From the NCBI GenBank assembly GCA_964471755.1, contig CAYYJM010000193.1, forward strand, positions 1 through 12,339: a stretch of DNA of 12,339 bases, in the 5' to 3' direction. Positions 1 through 7,576 of this stretch are shown here, in pieces. The first letter of the stretch is position 1, and each line of letters opens with the position of its first letter. Source of the DNA: CAYYJM01 sp964471755. GTDB lineage: Bacteria; Planctomycetota; Planctomycetia; Gemmatales; Gemmataceae. The notes under the pieces were generated by a model. The model saw only the letters and a program-made list of their open reading frames with translations. It made no database searches and was not told where the DNA came from. The position numbers and the translations under genes were made by a program.

Positions 1-43
1 AACCACCTGCAGCCGTTTCATCCCCCCTTAAGTTACAGGCATT

Positions 44-104
44 GGGCGTCAGCCCCATGAGTCTTTCGCCCCGGAGCGTGCGGACAGTCATGGGGCTGAC
101 GCCC
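44..104. repeat. Inverted repeat (17-bp perfect arms) upstream of the hydrolase gene
   Basis: The arm at 44-60 (GGGCGTCAGCCCCATGA) is perfectly complementary to 88-104, separated by 27 bases. A competing hairpin is possible: GAGCGTG at 74-80 pairs with CACGCTC at 105-111. The core GCGTCAGCCC and the trailing GCTCGCC (108-114) recur in the inverted repeat at 3821-3926, so the two look like members of one repeat family. No T-run follows either arm, so it is not a canonical intrinsic terminator. Its role is unknown; it lies 40 bases before the start codon of the hydrolase gene and could affect that gene's mRNA leader. Confidence 0.75.
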
Positions 105-153
105 CACGCTCGCCAAAACCCACGCCACCAGCGGGAACCTGGATGGAAACACG

Positions 154-1053
154 ATGAAACGCCTTCGCAAGCACTGGAAGCTCGTGGCGCTGACGACCCT
201 GATCCTCATCGTCCTCTGGCTGGGCTCGGCGTTCCTCGTCGCCTACCAGCTCACTCGCCGCGCCAAACCCCGCGCCGAGGAGCCGATTCCGAAGCTCACC
301 TGGTGCGACCGGATCGACTCGTTCCGTCTGGTGACGAGCGATGGTCAGGACCTCGGGGCCTGGTTCCTTCCCGGCCGGGCCGATCGGCCGGTGGTCCTCC
401 TGCTGCACGGCAACGGCAAGTGTCGCTCCGACTTTCTCGACCAGGCGGCGATCGTCGCCGAGACTGGCTGCTCTCAACTGCTCGTCACCCTGCGAGCCCA
501 CGGCGACTCGACCGGGGACTTCAATGACATCGGATACAGTGCCCGGCACGATGTTGTCGCTGCCGTCGAGTGGATCGAGAAGCACCACGCCGGTCGGCCG
601 ATCCTCGTCTTCGGCCAGTCCCTCGGCGCGGCGGCCGCCATCTTCGCCGCCGAGGAACTGGGCGATCGCGTCGTCGGCTACATCCTCGATGGTCCGTACC
701 GCGACCTGCGCACGGCGGTGAGCAATCGGATGAGCCTGGCTCTGCCGCCGGGTCTCGACTCGATCGCCTACGTCGGCATGGTCCTCGTCGCGCCGATTCT
801 CGTCGATCTCGACCGCATCGCTCCGGTCGTGGCCGCCCGGGCGATCCCGCCCGATGTGCCGGTCCTGATCCTGACCGGCAGCGCCGACCAGAAGGCCCGG
901 CCGGAGGAGGCTCGCGACATTGCCGAGGGTCTGGGCAAGCGAGCCGAACTGGTCATCGTCGAGGGCGGCACGCACGGCAAGCTCCACCTCGCCGATAACA
1001 CGACCTATCGCGATGCGATCCTCGCGTTCATCGATCGATTCGTTCGGCGATGA
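154..1053 (+). CDS. Membrane-anchored alpha/beta hydrolase
   Basis: The 299-residue protein starts with a basic stretch (MKRLRKHWK) and a hydrophobic segment at about residues 9-31, probably an uncleaved signal anchor. The rest would then face the periplasm. The body has the alpha/beta hydrolase landmarks: an oxyanion-type HGNG loop at 85-88, the nucleophile elbow GQSLG with Ser156, a probable acid Asp245 in LTGSADQ, and a catalytic His274 in EGGTHG. The order and spacing fit serine hydrolases of the bacterial BAAT/dienelactone-like type; the substrate cannot be read from sequence. The ATG at 154 has only a weak purine stretch upstream (GGATGG at 141-146), but it begins the membrane segment and no better start is seen. 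The M50 protease gene follows on the same strand after 123 bases without an obvious terminator, so co-transcription is possible. Confidence 0.9.
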   Translation: MKRLRKHWKLVALTTLILIVLWLGSAFLVAYQLTRRAKPRAEEPIPKLTWCDRIDSFRLVTSDGQDLGAWFLPGRADRPVVLLLHGNGKCRSDFLDQAAIVAETGCSQLLVTLRAHGDSTGDFNDIGYSARHDVVAAVEWIEKHHAGRPILVFGQSLGAAAAIFAAEELGDRVVGYILDGPYRDLRTAVSNRMSLALPPGLDSIAYVGMVLVAPILVDLDRIAPVVAARAIPPDVPVLILTGSADQKARPEEARDIAEGLGKRAELVIVEGGTHGKLHLADNTTYRDAILAFIDRFVRR

Positions 1054-1176
1054 CTTTCCGATCGCCAGGGCATGGTTGTTGCTGCGTCTCCCGACAGCAC
1101 GTCCGGGCCTTCTGCCGATCCCCGGTGATGGGGCGTCGCGCAGATCGTCGCTCGATGGCGATACGGGAGGTTCCTC

Positions 1177-2397
1177 ATGTTCACGACACGCTGGCGACTC
1201 TTTCGATTGCTGGGAATCCCGATCGCGGTGGATGCCAGTTGGCTCATCATCCTGGCCCTGCTGACGCTCACCCTGGCCGGGACGTTTCCCGAGTTCGTCC
1301 TGACCTACTATCCCGACGCCGGCCCTCAGCCGGACTGGGTCTACTGGGTCATGGCTCTCCTGGCCGCCCTGGCGTTCTTCGGCTGCATCGTGCTGCACGA
1401 ACTGGGCCATGCCATCGTGGGCCGGGCTCACGCCATGCGCATTCGCGGCATCACCCTGTTCCTCTTTGGCGGCGTCGCCGAGATCGAGGAGGAGCCGCCC
1501 TCGGCGAAGGCGGAATTCCTCATGGCCATTGCCGGCCCGGTCGTCAGTCTCCTCCTGGCGATCGGTCTCGGCTACCTGGCCTGGTTCGGCTTCCATCGGG
1601 CCTGGTCACCCGAGGTGGTCGTCGTCCTCTCCTATCTGTCCCTGATCAACGCACTCGTTCTCGTCTTCAACATGATCCCCGCCTTCCCGCTCGATGGCGG
1701 TCGAGTTCTTCGCTCCATCCTGTGGGGCCTGACCGACAACCAGCGAACGGCGACCTACTGGGCGTCGCTGGCGGGTCGAGGCTTTGCCTGGCTGCTCATC
1801 TTCTGGGGCGTGCTGGACTTCTTCAGCGCGCACTGGCTGGGCGGCATCTGGCTGGTGCTGATCGGTCTGTTCCTGAACAATGCCGCCCAGGCCGGCTACC
1901 AGCAGGTCCTCATTCGCCAGGCTCTCAGCGGCGAACCGGTCGCGCGCTTCATGAACTCCCATCCGGTCTGCGTGCCACCTGACATCAGCCTTCGACAATG
2001 GCTCGAGGAGTACGTCTACCGCTACGATCGCAAGGCTTTCCCGGTCGTCGAGGACGGCCATCTGCTCGGCCTGATCCGCACGCGCTCCCTGTCTGAGATC
2101 GACCGGAGCGAGTGGGAGCATCATCCGGTCGAGGAGGCGATGTTGCGGGATCTGCACGAGATCACCATCGCGCCGCAGGCCGACGCCCTGGCGGCCCTGA
2201 AACGGCTCCAGCGCACCGAGGCGAGTTGCCTGCTCGTCGTCGAGGGCGACCAGCTGCTCGGCATCGTCACTCTGGCCGATCTGCTCCGATTCCTTAATCT
2301 GAAGATCGAGCTGGAAGGCGTTGATGACAGTACGCCGCAGCCGACGTCCCGTCGCGAGGTCGAGGAGGCGGTCCCGACCGAATCATCCACGCCATAG
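1177..2397 (+). CDS. Site-2 protease family (M50) zinc metalloprotease with CBS domains
   Basis: This is a 406-residue polytopic membrane protease of the intramembrane site-2 protease family, which cleaves membrane-embedded substrates, often anti-sigma factors. The zinc motif HELGH is at 74-78 inside a hydrophobic segment. The third ligand region, NMIPAFPLDGGR, is at 165-176 with Asp173. Hydrophobic segments lie around 18-40, 56-78, 113-137, 148-168 and 200-235. The C-terminal soluble part (about 250-375) reads as two CBS motifs, with the typical endings AFPVVEDGHLLGLI and SCLLVVEGDQLLGIVTLADL. CBS pairs commonly bind adenine nucleotides and gate activity, so ligand control of the protease is likely but inferred. 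A strong ribosome site, GGGAGG (1165-1170), lies six bases before the ATG. No anti-sigma factor or sigma factor gene is nearby, so the substrate is unknown. The cytochrome gene begins 35 bases downstream. Confidence 0.95.
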   Translation: MFTTRWRLFRLLGIPIAVDASWLIILALLTLTLAGTFPEFVLTYYPDAGPQPDWVYWVMALLAALAFFGCIVLHELGHAIVGRAHAMRIRGITLFLFGGVAEIEEEPPSAKAEFLMAIAGPVVSLLLAIGLGYLAWFGFHRAWSPEVVVVLSYLSLINALVLVFNMIPAFPLDGGRVLRSILWGLTDNQRTATYWASLAGRGFAWLLIFWGVLDFFSAHWLGGIWLVLIGLFLNNAAQAGYQQVLIRQALSGEPVARFMNSHPVCVPPDISLRQWLEEYVYRYDRKAFPVVEDGHLLGLIRTRSLSEIDRSEWEHHPVEEAMLRDLHEITIAPQADALAALKRLQRTEASCLLVVEGDQLLGIVTLADLLRFLNLKIELEGVDDSTPQPTSRREVEEAVPTESSTP

Positions 2398-2432
2398 ACC
2401 AGCGAGCATTTCCACCTGGAAGGAGAGCTGCC

Positions 2433-3800
2433 GTGACGAACAGAACCTCCGTCTGCGTCCTGCTCCTGATCCTGTCCGGTTTCGTGGCCAGTCGTTTCGT
2501 GTACACTCAGGAGCCCGCCAGGAAGGGCAAGGAGAAGCCGGCTCCCGAGCAGACCTACATGCCGGTCGTCATCGACAAGGACTTCGCGACCCTCTTCAAG
2601 GAAGACACGGCCGCGAAGGATTCGGTCATGAAGCACCAGAAAGCCCTGCTCGCCGCCCGCTACGACCTGGCCGACCAGCCCTCCGACGCGAAGATGTCGG
2701 CCGGCCGAAAGGCGGTCCAGAAGGGCGTGCGTGTTCGCCTGCCCGAGGGCACGACGTGGGACCAACTCGGCAAGATGACGCCCGAGGCGATCAAGCAGAA
2801 GAACCTCTTTCCGATGGGCTTTCGACCGCTGCCGCACACCAAGCACGCTGTCGGCGGCATGGTCTTTCCGCAGGACCAGATCAAGGCGATGCAGGACAAG
2901 GAACAGCGCAACCTGGAACGCTTCGACATCAGTTTCGACATGCCGGATCACCTGACGCCGGAGTTTCCGCCGCCGATCTTTCTGACGACCCGGCCCGATC
3001 TGGGCGACGTGTCTCAGGGCGAGGTACTCTCCATCAAGAACTACTTCCGTCTGATGAAGGGCAAGCTGACGCCGGTCCAGATGGAGGGCCTGCGCGTGCT
3101 GCTGACACCGTTCCCGCAGCAGCAGTTCAACCAGACCGATGATCGCAAGTCGCGGGAAGCGAGCCTGGGCGTGGCCTGCTTCGACTGCCACACCAACGGC
3201 CACACGAACGCGGCCTTCCACATGAACCCGGACACCCGGCCGCAGCAGGCTCGCTTCCGGCTCGACACGGTCAGTCTGCGGGGTCTGTACAACCAGCAGA
3301 TCCACGGCTCGAAGCGGTCACTGCGATCGGTCGAGGACTTCACCGAGTTCGAGCAGCGGACGGCCTATTTCGATGGCGACCACGTCACCGCGGCGAAGAA
3401 GGGCGTCCATCTGCCGGATCGGGGATCGCTGGTGGTGATGATGGCGCAGATGCAGAACATGATCGACTTCCCACCGGCTCCGAAGCTGGACGAGTTCGGC
3501 AAGCTGCGGCCGGAGAAGGCGACGAAGCAGGAGTTGCGCGGCCAGGAGATCTTCTTCGGCAAGGGACGCTGTGCGGAGTGTCACCCGGCCCCGTTCTACC
3601 TCGACAACCAGATGCACGACCTGCACCTGGGGCGGTTCTACGAGACGGCGGTGATCGCCGATCAGCGGAACATTCCGGATGGACCGATCAAGACGTTCAC
3701 GCTGCGTGGCATCAAGGATTCGCCGCCGTACCACCACGACGGCCGACTGATGACGCTGGAGGAGAAAGAGGCCCTGGTGGCGTTCCTGCGCTGCCTGTGA
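2433..3800 (+). CDS. Secreted di-haem cytochrome c peroxidase/MauG-like protein
   Basis: This 455-residue protein has an N-terminal hydrophobic export segment (about 5-25) and two c-type haem motifs, CFDCH at 249-253 and CAECH at 380-384. It should be a periplasmic di-haem electron-transfer or peroxidase-like enzyme. The stretch around 178-195 (PPPIFLTTRPDLGDVS) and the block SVEDFTEFEQR before the second haem fit a group common in planctomycetes that is often mislabelled 'cytochrome B6'. The C-terminal PPYHHDGRLMTLEE resembles the PYxHDGR...TLE motif of MauG/CCP proteins. The start is GTG, supported by GGAAGGAGAG at 2418-2427. Oddity: TLEE runs straight into EKEALVAFLRCL. From memory, relatives have about 17 more residues there (an EFFN-type helix), so an internal in-frame deletion is likely. 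Activity and partner are unknown. It lies 35 bases after the protease gene and may share its transcript. Confidence 0.9.
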   Translation: MTNRTSVCVLLLILSGFVASRFVYTQEPARKGKEKPAPEQTYMPVVIDKDFATLFKEDTAAKDSVMKHQKALLAARYDLADQPSDAKMSAGRKAVQKGVRVRLPEGTTWDQLGKMTPEAIKQKNLFPMGFRPLPHTKHAVGGMVFPQDQIKAMQDKEQRNLERFDISFDMPDHLTPEFPPPIFLTTRPDLGDVSQGEVLSIKNYFRLMKGKLTPVQMEGLRVLLTPFPQQQFNQTDDRKSREASLGVACFDCHTNGHTNAAFHMNPDTRPQQARFRLDTVSLRGLYNQQIHGSKRSLRSVEDFTEFEQRTAYFDGDHVTAAKKGVHLPDRGSLVVMMAQMQNMIDFPPAPKLDEFGKLRPEKATKQELRGQEIFFGKGRCAECHPAPFYLDNQMHDLHLGRFYETAVIADQRNIPDGPIKTFTLRGIKDSPPYHHDGRLMTLEEKEALVAFLRCL

Positions 3801-3820
3801 GCCGGTCTCTCGTATCACAT

Positions 3821-3926
3821 GGCGAGCGGCGCGGCGTCAGCCCGCCGGTTCTTGACATGAAGAACCGGCGGACTGACGTCGCGCCGCTCGCCTCAGAACC
3901 GGCGGACGGACGTCGCGCCGCTCGCC
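3821..3926. repeat. Long inverted repeat with extra tandem right arm between convergent genes
   Basis: The left arm at 3821-3853 pairs with 3860-3892 (33 bp, two mismatches) around a six-base loop GACATG. The right arm is then repeated in tandem at 3895-3926 with one mismatch over 32 bases and a period of 34. The element fills most of the 129-base gap between the cytochrome stop (3800) and the Dabb stop (3930), so it could act as a two-way transcription barrier, although no T-run is present. It shares the core GCGTCAGCCC and the terminal GCTCGCC with the repeat at 44-114, suggesting a dispersed family. Confidence 0.85.
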
Positions 3927-3929
3927 GGG

Positions 3930-4274
3930 CTATCCCTTCACCTTGCTCGTGCGCACGATCGAATCGAACACGCGCACCTGGTCCCAGTTGTCGTTGTTGG
4001 CGGCGACGAACGCCTTGTGTTCGGCCGTCTCCTGATACTCATCGTGCGCCGCCTGATCGCGGAAGACGATGTGCAGGGCCACGTCCCAGTCGCGGTCGTT
4101 GACGGGCCGATCGAGTTCCTCCGCCAGGGTGCCGACGGCGAAGAAGACGATCCCCATGTGCGGCGACAGGTAGCGCTCGCAGTCGCGGATGAGCTTCTCC
4201 TTCGCTTCCGTCGAGGCCTCGATCAGGCGGAAGTAAACGTGATGGGCCAGCAGGCCCGTGGTCGGTGCGGTCAT
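3930..4274 (-). CDS. Dabb-domain (stress-responsive dimeric alpha/beta barrel) protein
   Basis: The 114-residue product spans a single Dabb domain, the usual family length. It starts with LAHHVYFRL (residues 9-17), the first strand with its typical His. Next comes the helix TEAKEKLIRDCERYL, then FFAVGTLAEELDRPVNDRDWDVALHIVF. It ends with the family-like segment DQAAHDEYQETAEHKAFVAA. Dabb proteins are cytoplasmic ferredoxin-like dimers; some are enzymes, but most have no assigned reaction and nothing here identifies one. The ATG at 4274 overlaps the TGA of the upstream M16 protease gene (ATGA), so translation is probably coupled and the gene depends on the protease transcript. There is no signal peptide, which contrasts with the exported protease. 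The stop is four bases from the inverted repeat at 3821-3926. Confidence 0.92.
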   Translation of the reverse strand: MTAPTTGLLAHHVYFRLIEASTEAKEKLIRDCERYLSPHMGIVFFAVGTLAEELDRPVNDRDWDVALHIVFRDQAAHDEYQETAEHKAFVAANNDNWDQVRVFDSIVRTSKVKG

Positions 4275-7024
4275 CGTTGTGGCTCCTTGTCGTTGGGTTG
4301 CGGCTTCGGTCGAGTCACGGGTTTGCCACTGGCATCCAGGGCTCCGGCCGCGACCAGGATCAGGTTCTTTGTATCGATGTGCTTGCGAGCCACCGCCTGC
4401 ACGTCCTCCGGCGTCACGGCCGCCACCGCTTTGCGGAACTCCTCCAGATAGTCGAAGCCGAGGCCGTAGCGCTCCACGGCGAGCAGCTGGCCGACGATCG
4501 CCCGGCTATTCGTGAGCCGAAACGGCAGATTGCCCAGCAGATACGCCTTCGCGTCCTCGACCTCGCTCGGTTGGGCCTTCTCGTCGCGGATGCGGTTGAG
4601 TTCCTCCAGGAACGTCGCCTTGACCCGCTCGAAGTGCTTCGGATCGGTGCCGATGTAGCAGGTGAACAGACCCGGTTCGACGCCGGCCGAGCTGGTGATG
4701 TTCGCCGAGACGGTGTAGGCCAGCCCCTCGCGATCCCGCAGCCGGGCCGACAGGCGATCCGTGAAGCCGGGACCGGTGCCGAGGACGTAGTCCATGACGA
4801 GGAGCTTGTAGTAGTCGGGGTCCTTCCGCGTGATGCCGAGATGGCCGAGATAGAACTGCAACTGCACCGCCTCAGGCATGGTGACGATCTTCTGCACGAG
4901 CCCCTCCGGCTTCGGCAGCGCGAACGGCACCGGCTTCTTGAGCGGCTCCCCCTTCCAGTCGGCCGTCAGTTTCTTGACCTCGTCGATGACGGCATCACTG
5001 TCGAAATCGCCGACGATGGCGAGCAGCGTATTCGACGGAACGTAGACCTTCTTGTGGAAGGCGACGCAGTCGTTGCGCGTGAGCTTCGTGATGGTCGGGA
5101 TCGTGGCCGAGGGACGGCCCAGGTGATGCTTCGGGCCGTAGACGGACTCGCGGAACGTCTCCCGCGCCCGGTAGGCCGGCTGTGACTGCTGATCCTCCAG
5201 CTCGGAGAGCAGCATCGTCTGGATGCGCTGGAAGGCGTCCTGCGGGAAGGCCGGCCGAGACAGGCAGTCGAGCAGCAGTTCCAGACCGAGCCTGCGATCG
5301 CCGGCCAGGACAGCGACGGAGCCGCCACCACCGCTGAAGCCGATGGAGCCGCCGACGTTCTCGATCGCCTCGGCGATCTGCGTCCCCTTGCGCTTCGCCG
5401 TTCCCTCGTCGAGCAGACTGCCGGTCAGCAGCGCGAGGCCGAGTTGGCCGTCGTCCTCGTGGACGGCCGCATCGCGAAGTAGGGCCTGGGCGACGACGAT
5501 CGGCACACGCTTGTTCTCGAGCAGGAGCAGCACCAGGCCGTTGGGCAACTCGACCCGTTTCGCCGCCTTGAGCGAGATGCCGCCGGAAGTCGGCCCGCTC
5601 GCCGGCTGGCGATGGAGGTCACGCCGACCCGGTTTCCGCCCCTCGGAGGTGGCTCCGCCGCCGGTCTTCTCGCCCTTCGGGATCGACCAGACGACGACGA
5701 CGGCGTTCGGATCGAGATACTTCTTCGCCACGCGCTGCACGTCTTCCGGAGTGACGGCCATGACCTTTGGCAGGTGGTTCTTGAGCCAGTCGAGATCGGC
5801 GATGGTCACGGCCCGGGCGATCGTGTCGGCGAAGCCGTGAACACTCTCCTGACGGAAGATGGTCGAGGCGAGAAACTTCTGCTGAACGCGGCGCAGCTCG
5901 GCGGCCGTCGGCGGCTTCTCACGCAGAGCGGCGATCTGGGCCAGGGCGATCTTCTCGGCCTGGCCGCGATCCTTGCCCTTGAGCATCTCGACGGTGACCT
6001 CGAACCAGCCCGGATACCGACCCGGCGCGTGCGACGCGCCAACGTCGCCGGCCAATTCCGCTCCCTCGACCAGGGCCTTGTACAGCAGCGCCGTCCGGCC
6101 GGAGCCGAGGAGCTGCGCGAGAACGTCGAGGGCCGGAGCATCGGGATGCGTGATGTCCACGGTGTTGAAGCCCAGGAGCATTCGCGCCACCTCGAACTTG
6201 CTCGCCATCTCGTGGCGAACCGGGGCCGTCCGGCTCACCGCGGGGGCCTTCTTCCGCTCCGGCAGCTTGCCCGCCGGGATGCCGGAAAAGAGCTTCCTGA
6301 TCTCGGCCAGCGCCTCGTCGGGGTCGAAGTCGCCGACGATCACCAGCGAGGCGTTGTTCGGGTGATACCAGCGATCGTAGAAGCTCGTGATGATCTCGGG
6401 CGTCGCGCCGAAGACGTGTTCGCGCTCGCCGATGACGGGATGACCATAGGGCGTGTCCTTGCCGAACAGACGCGGCAGGATGGCCTTGTACTCCAGATCC
6501 CAGGGGCCGTCCTCGTTGCGCTTCAACTCCTCGACGACGACGGCCTTCTCGCCCTGGAATTCGTGTTTGGCATCGATGCGCGTGTTGCGCATCCGATCGG
6601 CCTCGATCTTCAGGGCGACCTTCCAGCGGTCGGCGGCGAAGTCGAAGTGGTAGTTGGTGATGTCCTCGCTCGTGTAGGCGTTGTTCGAGCCGCCGTTGCG
6701 GAGCGTGAGGCGATCGATCTGGCCGGGCAGGAGTGTGTCGGTGCCCTTGAAGAGGAGATGCTCCAGGTAGTGGGCCAGACCGGTACTCGTCAGGTCCTCG
6801 TCGCAGGCACCGACGCGGTAGGGGACCATGGTGGTGACGATGCCCGCGCCGGGAATCGGCTTGAGGACGACGCGCAGGCCGTTGGGCAGCGTCGTCGTGC
6901 GGATGCCGTCGTACATGGCGACGGCGGATTTCAGAACGTCATTGTCGGCACGAGCCGGACAGGGCAGGATGGCCAGCAGCCCCAGCGCGATCAGCGTCGG
7001 AGCCAGGGAAGAACGGCAGTTCAT
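4271..7024 (-). CDS. Secreted M16 family zinc protease, two-unit fusion (one catalytic, one degenerate)
   Basis: This 917-residue protein has a signal peptide (about 1-26, probable cleavage after PARA), so it should act in the periplasm or at the membrane. The first M16 unit (about 41-455) carries the inverted zinc motif HYLEH at 85-89 and the distal Glu in VVVEELKRNED (165/166). A low-complexity Gly/Arg-rich linker (about 455-485) leads to a second M16 unit (about 486-905). There the equivalent of GLAHYLEHLLFKGT reads GLALLTGSLLDEGT (about 527-540), so the zinc ligands are lost. One active plus one inactive unit is the known arrangement of M16 proteases, which enclose peptides in a clam-shell; a single-chain fusion resembles PqqL-type and pitrilysin-type proteins. 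A GAGGA ribosome site lies eight bases before the ATG at 7024. Its stop overlaps the Dabb start. The natural peptide substrate is unknown. Confidence 0.95.
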   Translation of the reverse strand: MNCRSSLAPTLIALGLLAILPCPARADNDVLKSAVAMYDGIRTTTLPNGLRVVLKPIPGAGIVTTMVPYRVGACDEDLTSTGLAHYLEHLLFKGTDTLLPGQIDRLTLRNGGSNNAYTSEDITNYHFDFAADRWKVALKIEADRMRNTRIDAKHEFQGEKAVVVEELKRNEDGPWDLEYKAILPRLFGKDTPYGHPVIGEREHVFGATPEIITSFYDRWYHPNNASLVIVGDFDPDEALAEIRKLFSGIPAGKLPERKKAPAVSRTAPVRHEMASKFEVARMLLGFNTVDITHPDAPALDVLAQLLGSGRTALLYKALVEGAELAGDVGASHAPGRYPGWFEVTVEMLKGKDRGQAEKIALAQIAALREKPPTAAELRRVQQKFLASTIFRQESVHGFADTIARAVTIADLDWLKNHLPKVMAVTPEDVQRVAKKYLDPNAVVVVWSIPKGEKTGGGATSEGRKPGRRDLHRQPASGPTSGGISLKAAKRVELPNGLVLLLLENKRVPIVVAQALLRDAAVHEDDGQLGLALLTGSLLDEGTAKRKGTQIAEAIENVGGSIGFSGGGGSVAVLAGDRRLGLELLLDCLSRPAFPQDAFQRIQTMLLSELEDQQSQPAYRARETFRESVYGPKHHLGRPSATIPTITKLTRNDCVAFHKKVYVPSNTLLAIVGDFDSDAVIDEVKKLTADWKGEPLKKPVPFALPKPEGLVQKIVTMPEAVQLQFYLGHLGITRKDPDYYKLLVMDYVLGTGPGFTDRLSARLRDREGLAYTVSANITSSAGVEPGLFTCYIGTDPKHFERVKATFLEELNRIRDEKAQPSEVEDAKAYLLGNLPFRLTNSRAIVGQLLAVERYGLGFDYLEEFRKAVAAVTPEDVQAVARKHIDTKNLILVAAGALDASGKPVTRPKPQPNDKEPQR

Positions 7025-7118
7025 GAATGCGGTCCTCGCTCACCAGGATGGGCCAGGACAGCAGAACCGGCCCTGTCCAAAGGGTAGCGGGGAGGCAGGC
7101 AGGCGACCAGCGGCAGGA

Positions 7119-7334
7119 TCAGTTGCGCGAGCCGAGCCAGTCGCGATCGTAGAGGCCAGGCCGCTGGCTGGCAGCCTGTTCCCGGGCCTGTTGCAGGGCG
7201 AGTTGGTAGAGCAGCTGCTGCATCGCCAGCGGAGTCGCGCCGGCAATCTGAGGCACGGGCAGCAGCACGAACGCCGGCAGGGCCGGCTCGGCGGGGACGC
7301 TCTCGACCGGGCGGGAAGTTCGACGGCGCGACAT
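7119..7334 (-). CDS. Small hypothetical protein (71 aa)
   Basis: I do not recognise a family. The ORF could start at 7406, but the ATG at 7334 is preferred: it is preceded by GAGAGG nine bases upstream, and the extra N-terminal residues of the longer version are Arg/His-rich and look like leader sequence. The product starts with a basic MSRRRTSR tail. A Pro/Ala/hydrophobic stretch follows (about 16-35, PALPAFVLLPVPQIAG), then a Gln/Ala/Leu-rich helix (about 36-57, MQQLLYQLALQQAREQAA). It is too short and proline-rich to be a confident membrane protein. It sits upstream of the M16 protease gene on the same strand (94-base gap) and divergent from the Cys-rich gene. Expression as a protein is plausible but unproven. 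Confidence 0.5.
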   Translation of the reverse strand: MSRRRTSRPVESVPAEPALPAFVLLPVPQIAGATPLAMQQLLYQLALQQAREQAASQRPGLYDRDWLGSRN

Positions 7335-7461
7335 GGCAGGATACCTCTCAGGGGAACGGTGGCTCCGATGCTTGTACCTCGTTATCGGTCGCACCGGCCC
7401 GGACACTTGGTGAGAAGCGTTTCAACGGGCCTGGAGAGTTGAGGGAATCCTGGCAAAACCG

Positions 7462-7490
7462 TTGCAGCCGACACGCTCCGGGGATATAGT
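7462..7490 (+). promoter_or_regulatory. Candidate sigma70-type promoter of the Cys-rich gene
   Basis: TTGCAG at 7462-7467 and TATAGT at 7485-7490 are separated by exactly 17 bases. The -10 hexamer matches the consensus at five of six positions; the -35 matches only the leading TTG. Transcription would begin near 7497, giving a leader of about 80 bases before the ATG at 7577. In such GC-rich DNA an AT-rich hexamer at this spacing is unlikely to be trivial, but it is a by-eye call. Confidence 0.5.
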
Positions 7491-7500
7491 ACCTCTTCTC

Positions 7501-7524
7501 GGATCCCCAACAGGATGGGGTTCC
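7501..7524 (+). promoter_or_regulatory. Leader hairpin upstream of the Cys-rich gene
   Basis: GGATCCCCA at 7501-7509 pairs with TGGGGTTCC at 7516-7524 with one mismatch around a six-base loop. It would sit near the 5' end of the transcript from the candidate promoter at 7462-7490. It does not cover the ribosome site (GGAG at 7565-7568). It could stabilise the mRNA or be part of a regulatory leader; no known riboswitch class is recognised. Confidence 0.35.
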
Positions 7525-7576
7525 AAGGATGGGCTGACTTCATGAGAAGCAGCGGCGACGCGATGGAGTTCGACCG

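Noticed and set aside
88..1596. 502-residue minus-strand open frame
   Set aside because: It lies opposite the alpha/beta hydrolase and M50 protease genes, which have clear motifs. Its composition (Asp/Glu/Arg/Gln-rich, no domain) is typical of an antisense shadow in GC-rich DNA.
2121..3305. 394-residue minus-strand open frame
   Set aside because: It is antisense to the cytochrome and the end of the M50 gene; the CxxCH motifs and ribosome site support the plus strand.
3821..3926. CRISPR-like array
   Set aside because: There are only two direct copies of one arm with a two-base spacer and an inverted third copy, no unique spacers and no cas genes.
7056..7078. GGACAG/CTGTCC hairpin upstream of the M16 gene
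   Set aside because: The stem is only six base pairs with no T-run in either direction, and it is likely chance in GC-rich DNA.
5612..7087. 491-residue plus-strand open frame
   Set aside because: It is the antisense shadow of the M16 protease, whose zinc motif and signal peptide are on the minus strand.
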